Below, piece by piece: positions 27,061-35,537 of a DNA stretch of 64,000 bases. The notes beneath the pieces were generated by a model that searched no databases, was not told the origin of the DNA, and saw only the letters and a list, made by a program, of their open reading frames with translations. Source of the stretch: Marinilactibacillus sp042660675 (GTDB lineage Bacteria; Bacillota; Bacilli; Lactobacillales; Carnobacteriaceae_A). The stretch covers positions 1 through 64,000 of the forward strand of contig NZ_JBHSUL010000027.1 in the NCBI RefSeq assembly GCF_042660675.1, given 5' to 3'. Numbering within the stretch: position 1 is the first letter of the stretch; every line of letters begins with the position of its first letter. Position numbers and translations under genes: made by a program.

Positions 27061-27089
27061 ATCATATCTGATTATTTAGTCTATTTCAA
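27061..27089 (-). promoter_or_regulatory. Sigma-A promoter of mgtE
   Basis: On the minus strand TTGAAA (27089-27084), a 17-base spacer, then TATGAT (27066-27061). The transcript would start near 27054, giving a leader of about 190 nt. Confidence 0.65.
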
Positions 27090-27172
27090 GGCGGTATTTG
27101 TAAGTTAACGATACAGTATCCATTTTTATTTTTCAACAGAGACAACCTATTTCGTGCCTGAATCCCTATCTT

Positions 27173-27201
27173 TTGAGGAATCATTAGATATTTTGTATAC
27201 T
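27173..27201 (+). promoter_or_regulatory. Sigma-A promoter of the lipoprotein gene
   Basis: TTGAGG (27173-27178), 17-base spacer, TATACT (27196-27201), 31 bases before the ATG. Divergent from the mgtE promoter. Confidence 0.6.
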
Positions 27202-27232
27202 TAAACCATCATTCTAACAGAGGAGCATTTAT

Positions 27233-27655
27233 ATGAAAAAGATGATTGGTTTACTATTAAGCATAAGCTTACTAGGCGCTTGCAATGCAGGAGATACAGA
27301 TGAAGCAAATGAAGAGACAACACTTACTCAAGAAGAAGAAGCTGCTGTAGATGATGAAACTCAGGTAACAGAGGCCGCTGCAACTGAAGAGGAAATGGCA
27401 CCAGTAGAGGATGAAGATCTAGAGGATGCTGAGATGATTTCTGATTTAAGCGATTACGAAGAATTTGCTGATCAAGATACTTTCGATCCTTCTCAACTAG
27501 ATGCTTACCTCATTACAGATAACCCAGGAACAAGGGTCATTCTATTTACTGACGGTGACGAGCAGATGTTTAAATCCATTTATATTAAAGAAGATAATCG
27601 TTTCAAAGTGGTTGATTTAGTTGAAAATGAACTGCTGATCAACGCCCCATTATAA
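27233..27655 (+). CDS. Small lipoprotein of unknown function
   Basis: A 140-residue secreted lipoprotein. The signal peptide ends with the lipobox LLGAC (Cys17). About 18-75 is a very acidic Glu/Thr/Ala-rich linker. About 80-140 form a compact domain (FDPSQLDAYLITDNPGTRVILF ... FKVVDLVENELLINAPL) that resembles small lactobacillal lipoprotein domains I cannot name with confidence. SD GAGGAG. It diverges from mgtE and is followed by a strong terminator. Confidence 0.8.
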   Translation: MKKMIGLLLSISLLGACNAGDTDEANEETTLTQEEEAAVDDETQVTEAAATEEEMAPVEDEDLEDAEMISDLSDYEEFADQDTFDPSQLDAYLITDNPGTRVILFTDGDEQMFKSIYIKEDNRFKVVDLVENELLINAPL

Positions 27656-27720
27656 TATCGCGTTCATCACTTATCTGAATCCCCCTTATTCCGCACATGG
27701 TACCTTAAAACTAGACAATC

Positions 27721-27776
27721 AAAAAAGCAGGAGTTGGATTGCACACATGTGTACAATCCAACTCCTGCTTTTTTTA
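27721..27776. terminator. Bidirectional terminator after the lipoprotein gene
   Basis: AAAAAAGCAGGAGTTGGATT and its exact complement flank a 14-nt centre, with A- and T-runs outside; it separates convergent genes. Confidence 0.9.
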
Positions 27777-27825
27777 CTTGTAAAGTAGTGGAAGAGATCC
27801 TCTTAAAGAATCACTTTTAATCCAT

Positions 27826-28350
27826 TTATGCGTGTACTAGGCGTATTCGAGAAATTAAATTCGCCATTTTCGCTTTTGTCTTTTCTCTTAATGGTTGGGA
27901 CACTTCACTGATTGCACAATATTTATCTACGCAAGTTACTATCATACTCTCTTTGTATCGTGGTAATCCAACTTTTGAGCACAAAAACATATGCTTTAAA
28001 ATGATATCTTTTTCAAGTTCACTTAGTGGCGTAATTTTTGCTGCATTTTCCACAGCAATTTTCGGATGCACACAATTGTGTGAGCCCATTTCCATAGCAG
28101 CAATTTCTTCTCGTCCTTCATGAAAGAAATCGTGCAAGAGACCTGCTCTAGCAACTGCCCTTACATTCAAATTCATTTTTTTAGCTATACGGTAACTGAC
28201 ATATGAAACAAAAAGCGAATGTGTCAAACGCGTTGTATAGTGGTGATGCGTAATGGTTTCTAATTTAAGCAAATCTTCATTTTCAAGTAGATCATTAATT
28301 AAAGCTACATATTCTAGATCCTGTTCCCAGATAGACTGAACAAATTCCAT
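27826..28350 (-). CDS. HD-domain phosphohydrolase-like protein
   Basis: A 174-residue HD-superfamily protein. Likely metal ligands are His in LTHSLFVSYVSYRIA, the HD pair in LLHDFFHE, His in SHNCVHP and Asp in TCVDKYCA. It belongs to a family conserved in Lactobacillales beside the ysgA-type methyltransferase gene, as here. The substrate is unknown; nucleotides are typical for the superfamily. SD AAGGAGACG. Its promoter region carries a palindrome over the -35. Confidence 0.82.
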   Translation of the reverse strand: MEFVQSIWEQDLEYVALINDLLENEDLLKLETITHHHYTTRLTHSLFVSYVSYRIAKKMNLNVRAVARAGLLHDFFHEGREEIAAMEMGSHNCVHPKIAVENAAKITPLSELEKDIILKHMFLCSKVGLPRYKESMIVTCVDKYCAISEVSQPLREKTKAKMANLISRIRLVHA

Positions 28351-28506
28351 GAAACGTCTCCTTTATGCTACGGTTGATATCTATAGTCATTTTATTTAAT
28401 AGAATGTTTTATGCAAATCGTTAATTGCTTATGTTCCATATCTTAATCCTAACGGAATTATATTTAAAGCATTTAGTTGGATAAAAAACGCTTACATTAT
28501 TAATAG

Positions 28507-28528
28507 ACGGAAATTGTCAAATTTCCGT
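28507..28528. promoter_or_regulatory. Palindrome over a -35 element upstream of the HD gene
   Basis: ACGGAAATT-N4-AATTTCCGT, a 9-bp perfect inverted repeat. On the minus strand the perfect -35 TTGACA (28520-28515) lies at its centre; a TAATGT -10 follows after 15 bases. The arrangement suits repressor control, but which protein binds is unknown. Confidence 0.45.
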
Positions 28529-28565
28529 TATAATTACTTATTTTGTCCCAATCTAGTTAGCTCTC

Positions 28566-29327
28566 TTATTGATATATAGAAAACATCAAGATGCTAGCAG
28601 CAATTGCAACGTTCAAAGATTCCGCTTGCCCTTTAATTGGTATATATAAATTTTTATCTGTGACCTCTAGTAACTCAGAACGTACACCCGCTCCTTCGTT
28701 CCCAACAATCAGACCAAAAGGTTGTGTTTGTTTTTCATTAGAGTAGTCAACAGCTCGTTCATCCAATGCTGTTCCGTAAACTGCATATCCTTTAGCTTGA
28801 AAAGATCCCACCCATCGCTCTAGTTCTCCACTGATTACGTTTAAATGAAAGTGACTTCCTTGGGTTGATCTTAAAGTTTTAGGATTATATAAATCTGCTG
28901 ATCCTTCACCTAGCACTACACCGCCAAATCCAGCCGCGTCTGCAGAACGAATAAGTGTACCCACATTTCCAGGATCTTGAACGGCATCTATAAAAAGGTA
29001 CGGTTTCTCAACGGTTTCAGTTTTTCTTTCTTCTATGTTTAGCACAGCAAAAACCCCTTGTGTGGTTCCTGTATCTGCGAGTTCTGAAGCCACTTCAGAA
29101 GATACCTCATAAGTTTCTACCGATTCTATACTCTCTACCCACTCGCTATTCATGACATCTTCTCTAATAATCAAACATTGAATGATTATATTTGCACGAA
29201 TAGCTTCTTCTATTAAATGAAAACCTTCAATTAAGTATTGTCCCGCTTTATTTCGACCTTTTCTGGTCAAAAGCTTTTTCCAATTTTTGACTTTTTGGTT
29301 TTTTGTGGATTCAATCTTCTCCATCAT
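28566..29327 (-). CDS. TrmH/SpoU-family RNA 2'-O-methyltransferase (YsgA-like)
   Basis: A 253-residue SPOUT methyltransferase. The N-terminal substrate-binding domain (NWKKLLTRKGRNKAGQYLIEG) is followed by the knotted SAM domain with DAVQDPGNVGTLIRSADAAGF (motif 1), GLIVGNEGAGV (motif 2) and IPIKGQAESLNVAIAASI (motif 3). The family methylates ribose in rRNA or tRNA; the exact target is not visible. SD GAGAGG. Confidence 0.92.
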   Translation of the reverse strand: MMEKIESTKNQKVKNWKKLLTRKGRNKAGQYLIEGFHLIEEAIRANIIIQCLIIREDVMNSEWVESIESVETYEVSSEVASELADTGTTQGVFAVLNIEERKTETVEKPYLFIDAVQDPGNVGTLIRSADAAGFGGVVLGEGSADLYNPKTLRSTQGSHFHLNVISGELERWVGSFQAKGYAVYGTALDERAVDYSNEKQTQPFGLIVGNEGAGVRSELLEVTDKNLYIPIKGQAESLNVAIAASILMFSIYQ

Positions 29328-29402
29328 AACGTCCTCTCTTTTACAAAGAATAGTTTAACATAATTCAATCCAAATTGAGCAGCGAATAATCGTTTAATTA
29401 AA

Positions 29403-29444
29403 CAAAAAAAGAGAGCATACATCTACGTTAGTAGTGCAGCTCTC
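29403..29444 (-). terminator. Terminator after the M23 hydrolase gene
   Basis: On the minus strand GAGAGCTGCACTAC-TAAC-GTAGATGTATGCTCTC with two internal mismatches, followed by TTTTTTT. Confidence 0.8.
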
Positions 29445-29461
29445 CGATTCTAGTCATCTAG

Positions 29462-30904
29462 TTATCCTCCGATATAAGAAAGAGGGTTAACAAGATTTCC
29501 ATTTACTGTAATTTCAAAGTGCAAGTGAACGCCTGTTGAACTACCTGTCGAGCCCATGACACCAATTTGTTGTCCTTGAGAAACAGTTTGTCCAGGTGCC
29601 ACTTTAAGACCCGCTAACATGTGTGCATAAAGTGAAGTAGTTCCATCACCATGATCGATTTTGACGTGGTAACCATAGCTACCACCAAAGGAAGCTGTAA
29701 CAACCTTACCAGATTTTGCAGCGACAATAGGTCCACCACCGGCAATATCGATTCCTCTGTGAAGTTTCCGTTCTCCACTGATTGGGTGCGTACGGTAACC
29801 AAACGGAGAAGATATACGTCCACTAGCCGGTCTTGTCCAACCCCCACTATTGTTTGGTTTTGATGGAGCAGGAGTACTCGGTGTTGATGGTGCTGGCGTT
29901 GATTCAGGTTGTGACGGTTTTGAAGTAGAAGTCGCTACCTCTGATTTTTGTTTTTCTGCTGTAGCTCTAGCTGCGGCTCTTTCACTTGTTGCTTTTTCTT
30001 CTGCTGCTTTTTCTTCCGCTACTCTTTTTTCTTCTGCTAATCTATAAGCTTCTTCTTCTTCTCTTTGACGTTTCTCTTCGGCAAGACGAGCTTCTTCTTG
30101 GATTCTTCTTTGTTCTTCCATAATACGTTCTTGCTCTTCTTGCATTTCTGCACTTAGTGTACTTGTTCGTTGTGCTACAAGTGTTTGTTCTGAAACGAAT
30201 GAAGATTTTTCTTCTTCAGTCATGTTGAAACGTTCTGCAACTTGGATAATCTTATCGTCTAATTCCACTCTTTGTGCAATTAAATTGTTTTGATCCACTT
30301 CTAGTTGAGCTTTTACTGTTTGTACTTCTTCTTTTTCTTTTTTGATTGATTGCTCTGCAGCTTCTAAAGCTTCTTGATCATCCATTTGAGCTTGCATGAT
30401 TGTTTGATTCGCAGATACGATTTGAGAAACCATACCGATACGTCCAATTAAATCAGAAAAATCTTCGGCAGATATGACCATGTTGATAATATCAGAGGCA
30501 TTTCCTTCTGTCTGTACTGATCTTGCTTGATTTTCTAACTGTTCATTTCTTTGTTCAATTTGTTTTTCTAATCTATCGATATCTGCTTGTAATGCTTCAA
30601 TTTCTTTTTCAATACGTTCGATATCTTTTTCTTGTTCTTCAATCTTCAAAACCAATTCATCGATATTCTTTTGAAGACCACTCACTTCTTCTTCCAGTCG
30701 AGTACGTTCTTCTTGCAAACTTTCCATTTGTTGTTCTTTTGACTGAATCTGTTCATCTAAAGATTTGTTTTTCTCATTCAGTTCACGCTGCTCTCTTTGT
30801 AACTCTTCCATACGATCAGATTGAGCAGATGCTTGAATGGGTGCAAATACTGGAAAACTAAGGCATGATGCTGCTACTACGGCAAATACTTTCTTTTTAA
30901 TCAA
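29462..30904 (-). CDS. Secreted coiled-coil M23 peptidoglycan hydrolase (EnvC/PcsB-like architecture)
   Basis: A 480-residue exported protein. Signal peptide 1-27 (to AQSAQS-like site), long coiled coil about 28-300, Ser/Pro-rich linker, and a C-terminal LytM/M23 domain (about 355-480) with the zinc ligands HRGIDIA and HLHFEI and the His in YAHM. All metal residues are present, so it can be an active endopeptidase rather than only an activator. The start is TTG after GGAG. The coiled coil (LENQARSVQTEGNASDIINMVISAEDFSDLIGRI region) is homologous to the one in the NlpC/P60 protein at 120-1694. Confidence 0.92.
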   Translation of the reverse strand: MIKKKVFAVVAASCLSFPVFAPIQASAQSDRMEELQREQRELNEKNKSLDEQIQSKEQQMESLQEERTRLEEEVSGLQKNIDELVLKIEEQEKDIERIEKEIEALQADIDRLEKQIEQRNEQLENQARSVQTEGNASDIINMVISAEDFSDLIGRIGMVSQIVSANQTIMQAQMDDQEALEAAEQSIKKEKEEVQTVKAQLEVDQNNLIAQRVELDDKIIQVAERFNMTEEEKSSFVSEQTLVAQRTSTLSAEMQEEQERIMEEQRRIQEEARLAEEKRQREEEEAYRLAEEKRVAEEKAAEEKATSERAAARATAEKQKSEVATSTSKPSQPESTPAPSTPSTPAPSKPNNSGGWTRPASGRISSPFGYRTHPISGERKLHRGIDIAGGGPIVAAKSGKVVTASFGGSYGYHVKIDHGDGTTSLYAHMLAGLKVAPGQTVSQGQQIGVMGSTGSSTGVHLHFEITVNGNLVNPLSYIGG

Positions 30905-31249
30905 TTTAACGACTCCTACATTCTTTTTTATAATTTCTTTACTTGTGACTTGGTCACTTGTTTCTCTCTGGTTGACTAAGTTAATCCTATCACGTTTTTT
31001 GAATATTTAAGATTTTATTCTTATGACAAATCATCCTGTAATTTGTTACAAAACTGTATTGTTTGACGAAAATTCGAACAAAAAATTTGGGTGAAATGCC
31101 TATTTCTCAGCACTTTAAAAATATAACATCCTTCTTTTAATTTTAATTTGCTTCTTTTACAGTGAACAATTTTTGACAAAATTTGACAACTTATGGCACA
31201 AAAAAGATGCAGAGCTTCATTTGCTCTGCATCTTTCGAATATCCTTTTA
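30905..31249. other. Gene-free interval upstream of the M23 hydrolase gene
   Basis: It holds the 5' region of the M23 gene, with an inverted repeat GTGAC-N3-GTCAC (30943-30957 area) close to the start, and the terminator of the sugar ABC operon at its right end. TTGTCA-N18-TATTCA on the minus strand near 31030 is a possible promoter. An 88-codon open frame here is judged chance. Confidence 0.45.
31201..31236 (-). terminator. Terminator of the sugar ABC transporter operon
   Basis: On the minus strand AAAGATGCAGAG-N9-CTCTGCATCTTT followed by TTT, 14 bases after the last permease stop codon. Confidence 0.88.
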
Positions 31250-32074
31250 TTAAGATTTTGTCGCGCCTTCTGTAACACCTTCAACAATATATTTTTGAAG
31301 AAAGATGTATAAGATAATGATTGGAATGATCGCTAACACTAGACCTGCTAGCGCTAACTCCCATTGAACAGTGTATTCACCAAAGAAATAATACATTCTA
31401 AGCGGTATCGTCCGCATGCCTTCTTTATTAATAACAAGAGAAGGTAGTAAGAAGTCATTCCATAATCTAATGGCATTCAAGATAATCACTGTTACAGTTG
31501 TCGGCTTCAATATGGGAAAGATCACCTGCCAGAATATCTGCAAAGGATTCCCTCCATCGAGATAGGCTGCTTCATCTAGTGAAACTGAGATTGATCTCAT
31601 AGCCCCATAGTATAAGAAGATTGACATGCTCGTTGCGAATCCCCAGTTCATGATAACAAGTCCAAATCGGTTAAGAAGATCGACTTGTCCAAACATACTA
31701 ACCAATGGAATCATAACAGACTGAAAAGGAATCAGCATAGTTAACGCACACATAAAGTAGATAGCATTACTCATTTTGTTTTTCTTTCTAGCTAGTGCAT
31801 AAGCAGCCATAGAAGAAAATATTACAATAATGATAATACTGACTGTGGTAATCAACAACGAGTTGAAAAAACTGCTTGCAAACTCCAAACTTTCATAGGC
31901 TCTTGGGTAATTATCCGTTACAACATCTTCTGGTACCCAAAGTGTGTTTGTAAAAATCTCAGATCTATTTTTAAATGAACCAAAAAATATGATAACAAAC
32001 GGATATATCCAAGTTAAAGATAAAATCGTACCCATTAAGAAAACTAGCGATTTATGTCTTTTCACGCTACTCAT
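31250..32074 (-). CDS. Carbohydrate ABC transporter permease (MalG/LacG type)
   Basis: A 274-residue inner-membrane permease with six TM helices. The EAA loop, which docks the ATPase, is EAAYLDGGNPLQIFWQVIFPILKP (about 165-190), typical of the CUT1 sugar family. It overlaps the preceding permease stop/start by one base (32074), so translation is coupled. It is the last gene of the operon; no ATPase gene follows. Confidence 0.93.
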   Translation of the reverse strand: MSSVKRHKSLVFLMGTILSLTWIYPFVIIFFGSFKNRSEIFTNTLWVPEDVVTDNYPRAYESLEFASSFFNSLLITTVSIIIIVIFSSMAAYALARKKNKMSNAIYFMCALTMLIPFQSVMIPLVSMFGQVDLLNRFGLVIMNWGFATSMSIFLYYGAMRSISVSLDEAAYLDGGNPLQIFWQVIFPILKPTTVTVIILNAIRLWNDFLLPSLVINKEGMRTIPLRMYYFFGEYTVQWELALAGLVLAIIPIIILYIFLQKYIVEGVTEGATKS

Positions 32075-32949
32075 TATAAATCAACCTCTTTTCTCCGTGT
32101 AATAAGAATTTGTGTTAAAGAGATTGCCGCTATAAGAAGTAGAAATATAATCGCTTTAGATTGTGCATATCCTTGTTGGTACTGATAAAATGCAGTATTG
32201 TAAATATTCATTGCGACCATTTCAGTTGAACCATATGGCGCACCATTTGTCAGCGCCAAGTTGACATCGTATATTTTGAACGCATTCGCTAAAGTCAAAA
32301 ATAAACTAATCGTGAATGCCGGTGCCAGCATCGGAAACTTAATATTCCAAAAGGCTTTCCAGTTAGTTGCACCATCCATAAATCCTGCTTCAATCAGTTC
32401 TTTAGGAATATTCGCCAAAAACGAAATATAAATGATCATGATATACCCACTCATTTGCCATAAGAAAACAATGATCATACCCCAAAATCCTGTAGAGGAA
32501 TCTGACAACCAGGCACTAAAAAATGATATCCCAGTTGCTGTAGCAATTCCCTCAAACGCTCTGACAAAAATAAATTGCCAGATAAATCCAAGAATGATCC
32601 CACCAATTAGGTTCGGCATAAAAAATATCGTTCTAAAAAGCGTACCGACTTTCCCTAATTTCTGAGTTACAAGTAGCGCTAATCCTAAACCAATTGCATT
32701 GACAAGGATAACGGCTACAAACGAGAATCTTAATGTAAACCACAAACTGTTCAAAAATTGAGTATCTTTCATCAAATTCAGATAATTTTGAAGACCGATA
32801 AAAGAAGAAGTATATCCATCTGAATCTGTTAAAGATGTACCGATTCCAAGAATCAGTGGAATCAGTATAATGACTGATACTGCTAAAATTGAAGGCAAAA
32901 CAAATGCCCAATAATATGCTGTATTATGTTTACCTTGCATCAAACTCAC
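32074..32949 (-). CDS. Carbohydrate ABC transporter permease (MalF/LacF type)
   Basis: A 291-residue CUT1 permease with six TM helices and EAA loop ELIEAGFMDGATNWKAFWNI (about 185-205). It pairs with the MalG-type partner encoded downstream. Its start overlaps the end of the binding-protein gene by four bases. Confidence 0.93.
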   Translation of the reverse strand: MSLMQGKHNTAYYWAFVLPSILAVSVIILIPLILGIGTSLTDSDGYTSSFIGLQNYLNLMKDTQFLNSLWFTLRFSFVAVILVNAIGLGLALLVTQKLGKVGTLFRTIFFMPNLIGGIILGFIWQFIFVRAFEGIATATGISFFSAWLSDSSTGFWGMIIVFLWQMSGYIMIIYISFLANIPKELIEAGFMDGATNWKAFWNIKFPMLAPAFTISLFLTLANAFKIYDVNLALTNGAPYGSTEMVAMNIYNTAFYQYQQGYAQSKAIIFLLLIAAISLTQILITRRKEVDL

Positions 32950-34256
32950 CGCATTTCTTTAAAAGCTTCCGCTGTATTATTTTCAAAATCTTCCCACGAC
33001 TGATCGCCAGTCAGATATTTCTGATATTCTGGATAAAGGACTTGTTGGAACCATCCGTCCGGATATTGCTTATGTGTCATCGCGCCAGTTTCTCCATCAA
33101 GTAATGCTTGGTATAATTCGCTTGAAACAGGGTCGGCAATGTCGCTCGGTTCGTATCCTTCTTGTGCAGGTACAAAGGCCAAGTCCCCAACAATCATTTC
33201 TCTACCTTCATCAGACAAATACATCCAGTCCAAGAAGTTTTTCGATTCTTCAACTACTGCCTCATCCAGATTTTTATTTACACCAATATAAAACGGCGCT
33301 CCTGCTATAATTTTACCTTCTGTATCATTTTCACCGTAAACCGGTAGTAAACCTAATTTTTCCTGAGCGAATTCTGGATCAATGTCATTTAGTGTAGGAA
33401 CAATCCAAATTCCCTGATGAACCATCGCAACTCGATTATTTACAAACAATTCTTCAACAGAACGACTATAATCGACTGTTAAGATTGGCTGAACATTATG
33501 TTCATTAAAGAGATCTGTGTATTTCTTCATTTGATCTCCGTACTCCCAGTTCAGTTCAGTAGCTTCATACGATTCTATAATACTTTCATTAAATTCAGGG
33601 CTTGTGAAGTTTGCAGAAAATTGATTCGCAATATAATTTTCTCCACCACTAAAACCAAAAACCGCATCAATTCCTAACGCTTCTTTCTGGCTATCAAGTG
33701 TTTCTACTGCTGCTGCAAAATCATCATAATTTTGAATAGATTCAGGATCTACGCCTGCTTCTTCAAAAATTTCACGATTATACATCCAGCCGAAGCCTTC
33801 TAAGTTAAGTGGAATACCAAGTGGTACGCCATCAATCATTCCGCCTTCTAACGTGCCATCGATTAACGTATTAGAAACTTCTAGATCTGTTACATCTAGC
33901 AATGAATCACTATAACGCTCAACTTCAGGTAATCCACCTAGCATCATCATTGCGGGCTCATCTCCAGAAGAAAAGCGTGCTTGTAGTCCAGCAGAACCTT
34001 CTCCACTTCCGACTGTTGTAATCGTCACCTGTGTTTGACCCTCACTTTGTTCTTCATACATCTGCGCGAGTTCCTCTAATTGAGCAGTAATCTCCGGTTT
34101 TTGATTAAAGAAGTCGAGTTTTACAACTCCACCTTCAACGCTACTTTCAGTCCCCTCGTCACTTGTACCCGATTCTGTTCCACCAGTTCCGCATGCGGCC
34201 AGCAATAATGGTACTGAAAGTAATGAGAACAATGATTTGTATATCTTCATTTCCAT
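32946..34256 (-). CDS. Carbohydrate ABC transporter substrate-binding lipoprotein
   Basis: A 436-residue extracellular lipoprotein of solute-binding family 1. The lipobox is LLAAC in VPLLLAACGTGG, followed by a Gly/Thr/Ser-rich linker and a two-lobed fold (GLQARFSSGDEPAMMMLGGL, IDGVPLGIPLNLEGFGWMYN). The frame is open to 34295, but AAGGGAGTG sets the start at ATG 34256. The family commonly imports N-acetyl-hexosamine or oligosaccharides; the sugar is not evident. With no ATPase nearby, the importer probably uses a shared MsmK/MsmX ATPase. Confidence 0.92.
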   Translation of the reverse strand: MEMKIYKSLFSLLSVPLLLAACGTGGTESGTSDEGTESSVEGGVVKLDFFNQKPEITAQLEELAQMYEEQSEGQTQVTITTVGSGEGSAGLQARFSSGDEPAMMMLGGLPEVERYSDSLLDVTDLEVSNTLIDGTLEGGMIDGVPLGIPLNLEGFGWMYNREIFEEAGVDPESIQNYDDFAAAVETLDSQKEALGIDAVFGFSGGENYIANQFSANFTSPEFNESIIESYEATELNWEYGDQMKKYTDLFNEHNVQPILTVDYSRSVEELFVNNRVAMVHQGIWIVPTLNDIDPEFAQEKLGLLPVYGENDTEGKIIAGAPFYIGVNKNLDEAVVEESKNFLDWMYLSDEGREMIVGDLAFVPAQEGYEPSDIADPVSSELYQALLDGETGAMTHKQYPDGWFQQVLYPEYQKYLTGDQSWEDFENNTAEAFKEMR

Positions 34257-34772
34257 GATATTCACTCCCTTATAAAATTGTAAAAATATTATCATGAATG
34301 TTAATTAATGTATATTTATTCTGATAATCCTTTTTTCTTTTTTAATTTTAACATAATATATGTAAAAACTAGTAGCAGATAGACTCACAGAAATGAAAAT
34401 ATTTAGCAAAATGCTTTTGAAGCAACTTTTGTCATCGAAGCAAAATAAATTATAAGTGTTTTTAACCTAACCTAATCTATCTATACAAATATGGTTTACT
34501 CTATTTTTCATACGTTTTATGCATCTTTAAATTCATGATAAATAACAAAATTTACTTTATTAGAAAACACTCATATTATAAATGTTATATTTTTGATTAT
34601 TTACACAAAATAAATCATGATTATACAATCTACTTCGATTCTCTTTATGATTCAGACAAATTGAAGTATAATTGGATAGGCTTAACCAACTTGTAGCCTA
34701 TCCATTTTCAAGTAAATAATATACTTTCCGATAATAGGTAGTCTTTTAAAAGATAAGAAAGGATGACAAGGT
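34257..34772. other. 516-base gene-free interval between the sugar ABC operon and the GNAT pair
   Basis: Very A+T rich. The left side must hold the ABC operon promoter, which I cannot fix. On the right, TATAAT (34667-34672) with a weak TTTATG (34644-34649, 17-base spacer) is a possible promoter. It is followed at once by a perfect 9-bp hairpin GGATAGGCT-N12-AGCCTATCC (34674-34703), which would form the 5' end of the GNAT mRNA. I see no gene. Confidence 0.5.
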
Positions 34773-35537
34773 TTGATTACTTTTGATCATGTTTATCGCT
34801 ACAGCAACTTGATTGACGAAAACGAATTTTTTCAGCAATATTTTAACGAATATCTTCCATATAGATACGATTCAAATTTTTTCATTCTAAAGTATCAACC
34901 GACGCTTGCTGAATTTGAGCTAATCGAAAACATACAGCTTGCTTTTCACGAAGAAGAAGGACTAGAACATCTTAAATTTTATTGGCCACAAGACAAAGGA
35001 TTCACCCCTGGAATTGTTGCTTACTTTGAAGAATCAGGCTATCAGATTGAAATGCTTGAGTTATTACAGATTGACCCTAATCATTTCTCTATTAAAGTTC
35101 CTTCAAATATACATGTTTCACCCGTTTCTGAAGAAAAATTAGCGGATTTCAAGCAATTGAATTATCCTCAAGACTTAACTTACGGTTCTTTATTTGCGGA
35201 TATGAAGCAAGATCTTTATACATCTATTATAGAATCCGATTTTATCTGTCCACTCATCGCTTATATCAATGGTACTCCAGTTGGATCTCTTATCGCACTT
35301 ATTGGGCAAGAAAGCATTGAAATAGATGATCTTTATGTATCTGAGGACTTCAGAAATAAAGGTGTTGCGGCTGCATTACAGACTGCTGTCATGACAATGG
35401 CTAAAGAAAAGAAAAAACAAGTTATACTCGTAGCGGATGCGGATGATACCCCACGGGAAATGTATCTGAAACAAGGGTATGCATTCACTGGGTATCAATT
35501 AGCTGCCCAAAAGATCTTAGGAGGCCAGGAGGAATAG
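34773..35537 (+). CDS. GNAT family N-acetyltransferase
   Basis: A 254-residue protein with a C-terminal GNAT domain: acetyl-CoA-binding motif A is IDDLYVSEDFRNKGVAAAL (about 188-207), then KKQVILVADADDTPREMYLKQGYAFTGYQ. The N-terminal half is a second, degenerate GNAT-like fold. It starts with TTG at 34773 after AAGGATG. Substrate unknown. It abuts the next gene directly, forming a two-gene unit. Confidence 0.87.
   Translation: MITFDHVYRYSNLIDENEFFQQYFNEYLPYRYDSNFFILKYQPTLAEFELIENIQLAFHEEEGLEHLKFYWPQDKGFTPGIVAYFEESGYQIEMLELLQIDPNHFSIKVPSNIHVSPVSEEKLADFKQLNYPQDLTYGSLFADMKQDLYTSIIESDFICPLIAYINGTPVGSLIALIGQESIEIDDLYVSEDFRNKGVAAALQTAVMTMAKEKKKQVILVADADDTPREMYLKQGYAFTGYQLAAQKILGGQEE

Noticed and set aside
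31021..31287. 88-codon minus-strand ORF downstream of the sugar permease
   Set aside because: It overlaps the permease end and the operon terminator, has no SD and no recognisable protein features.
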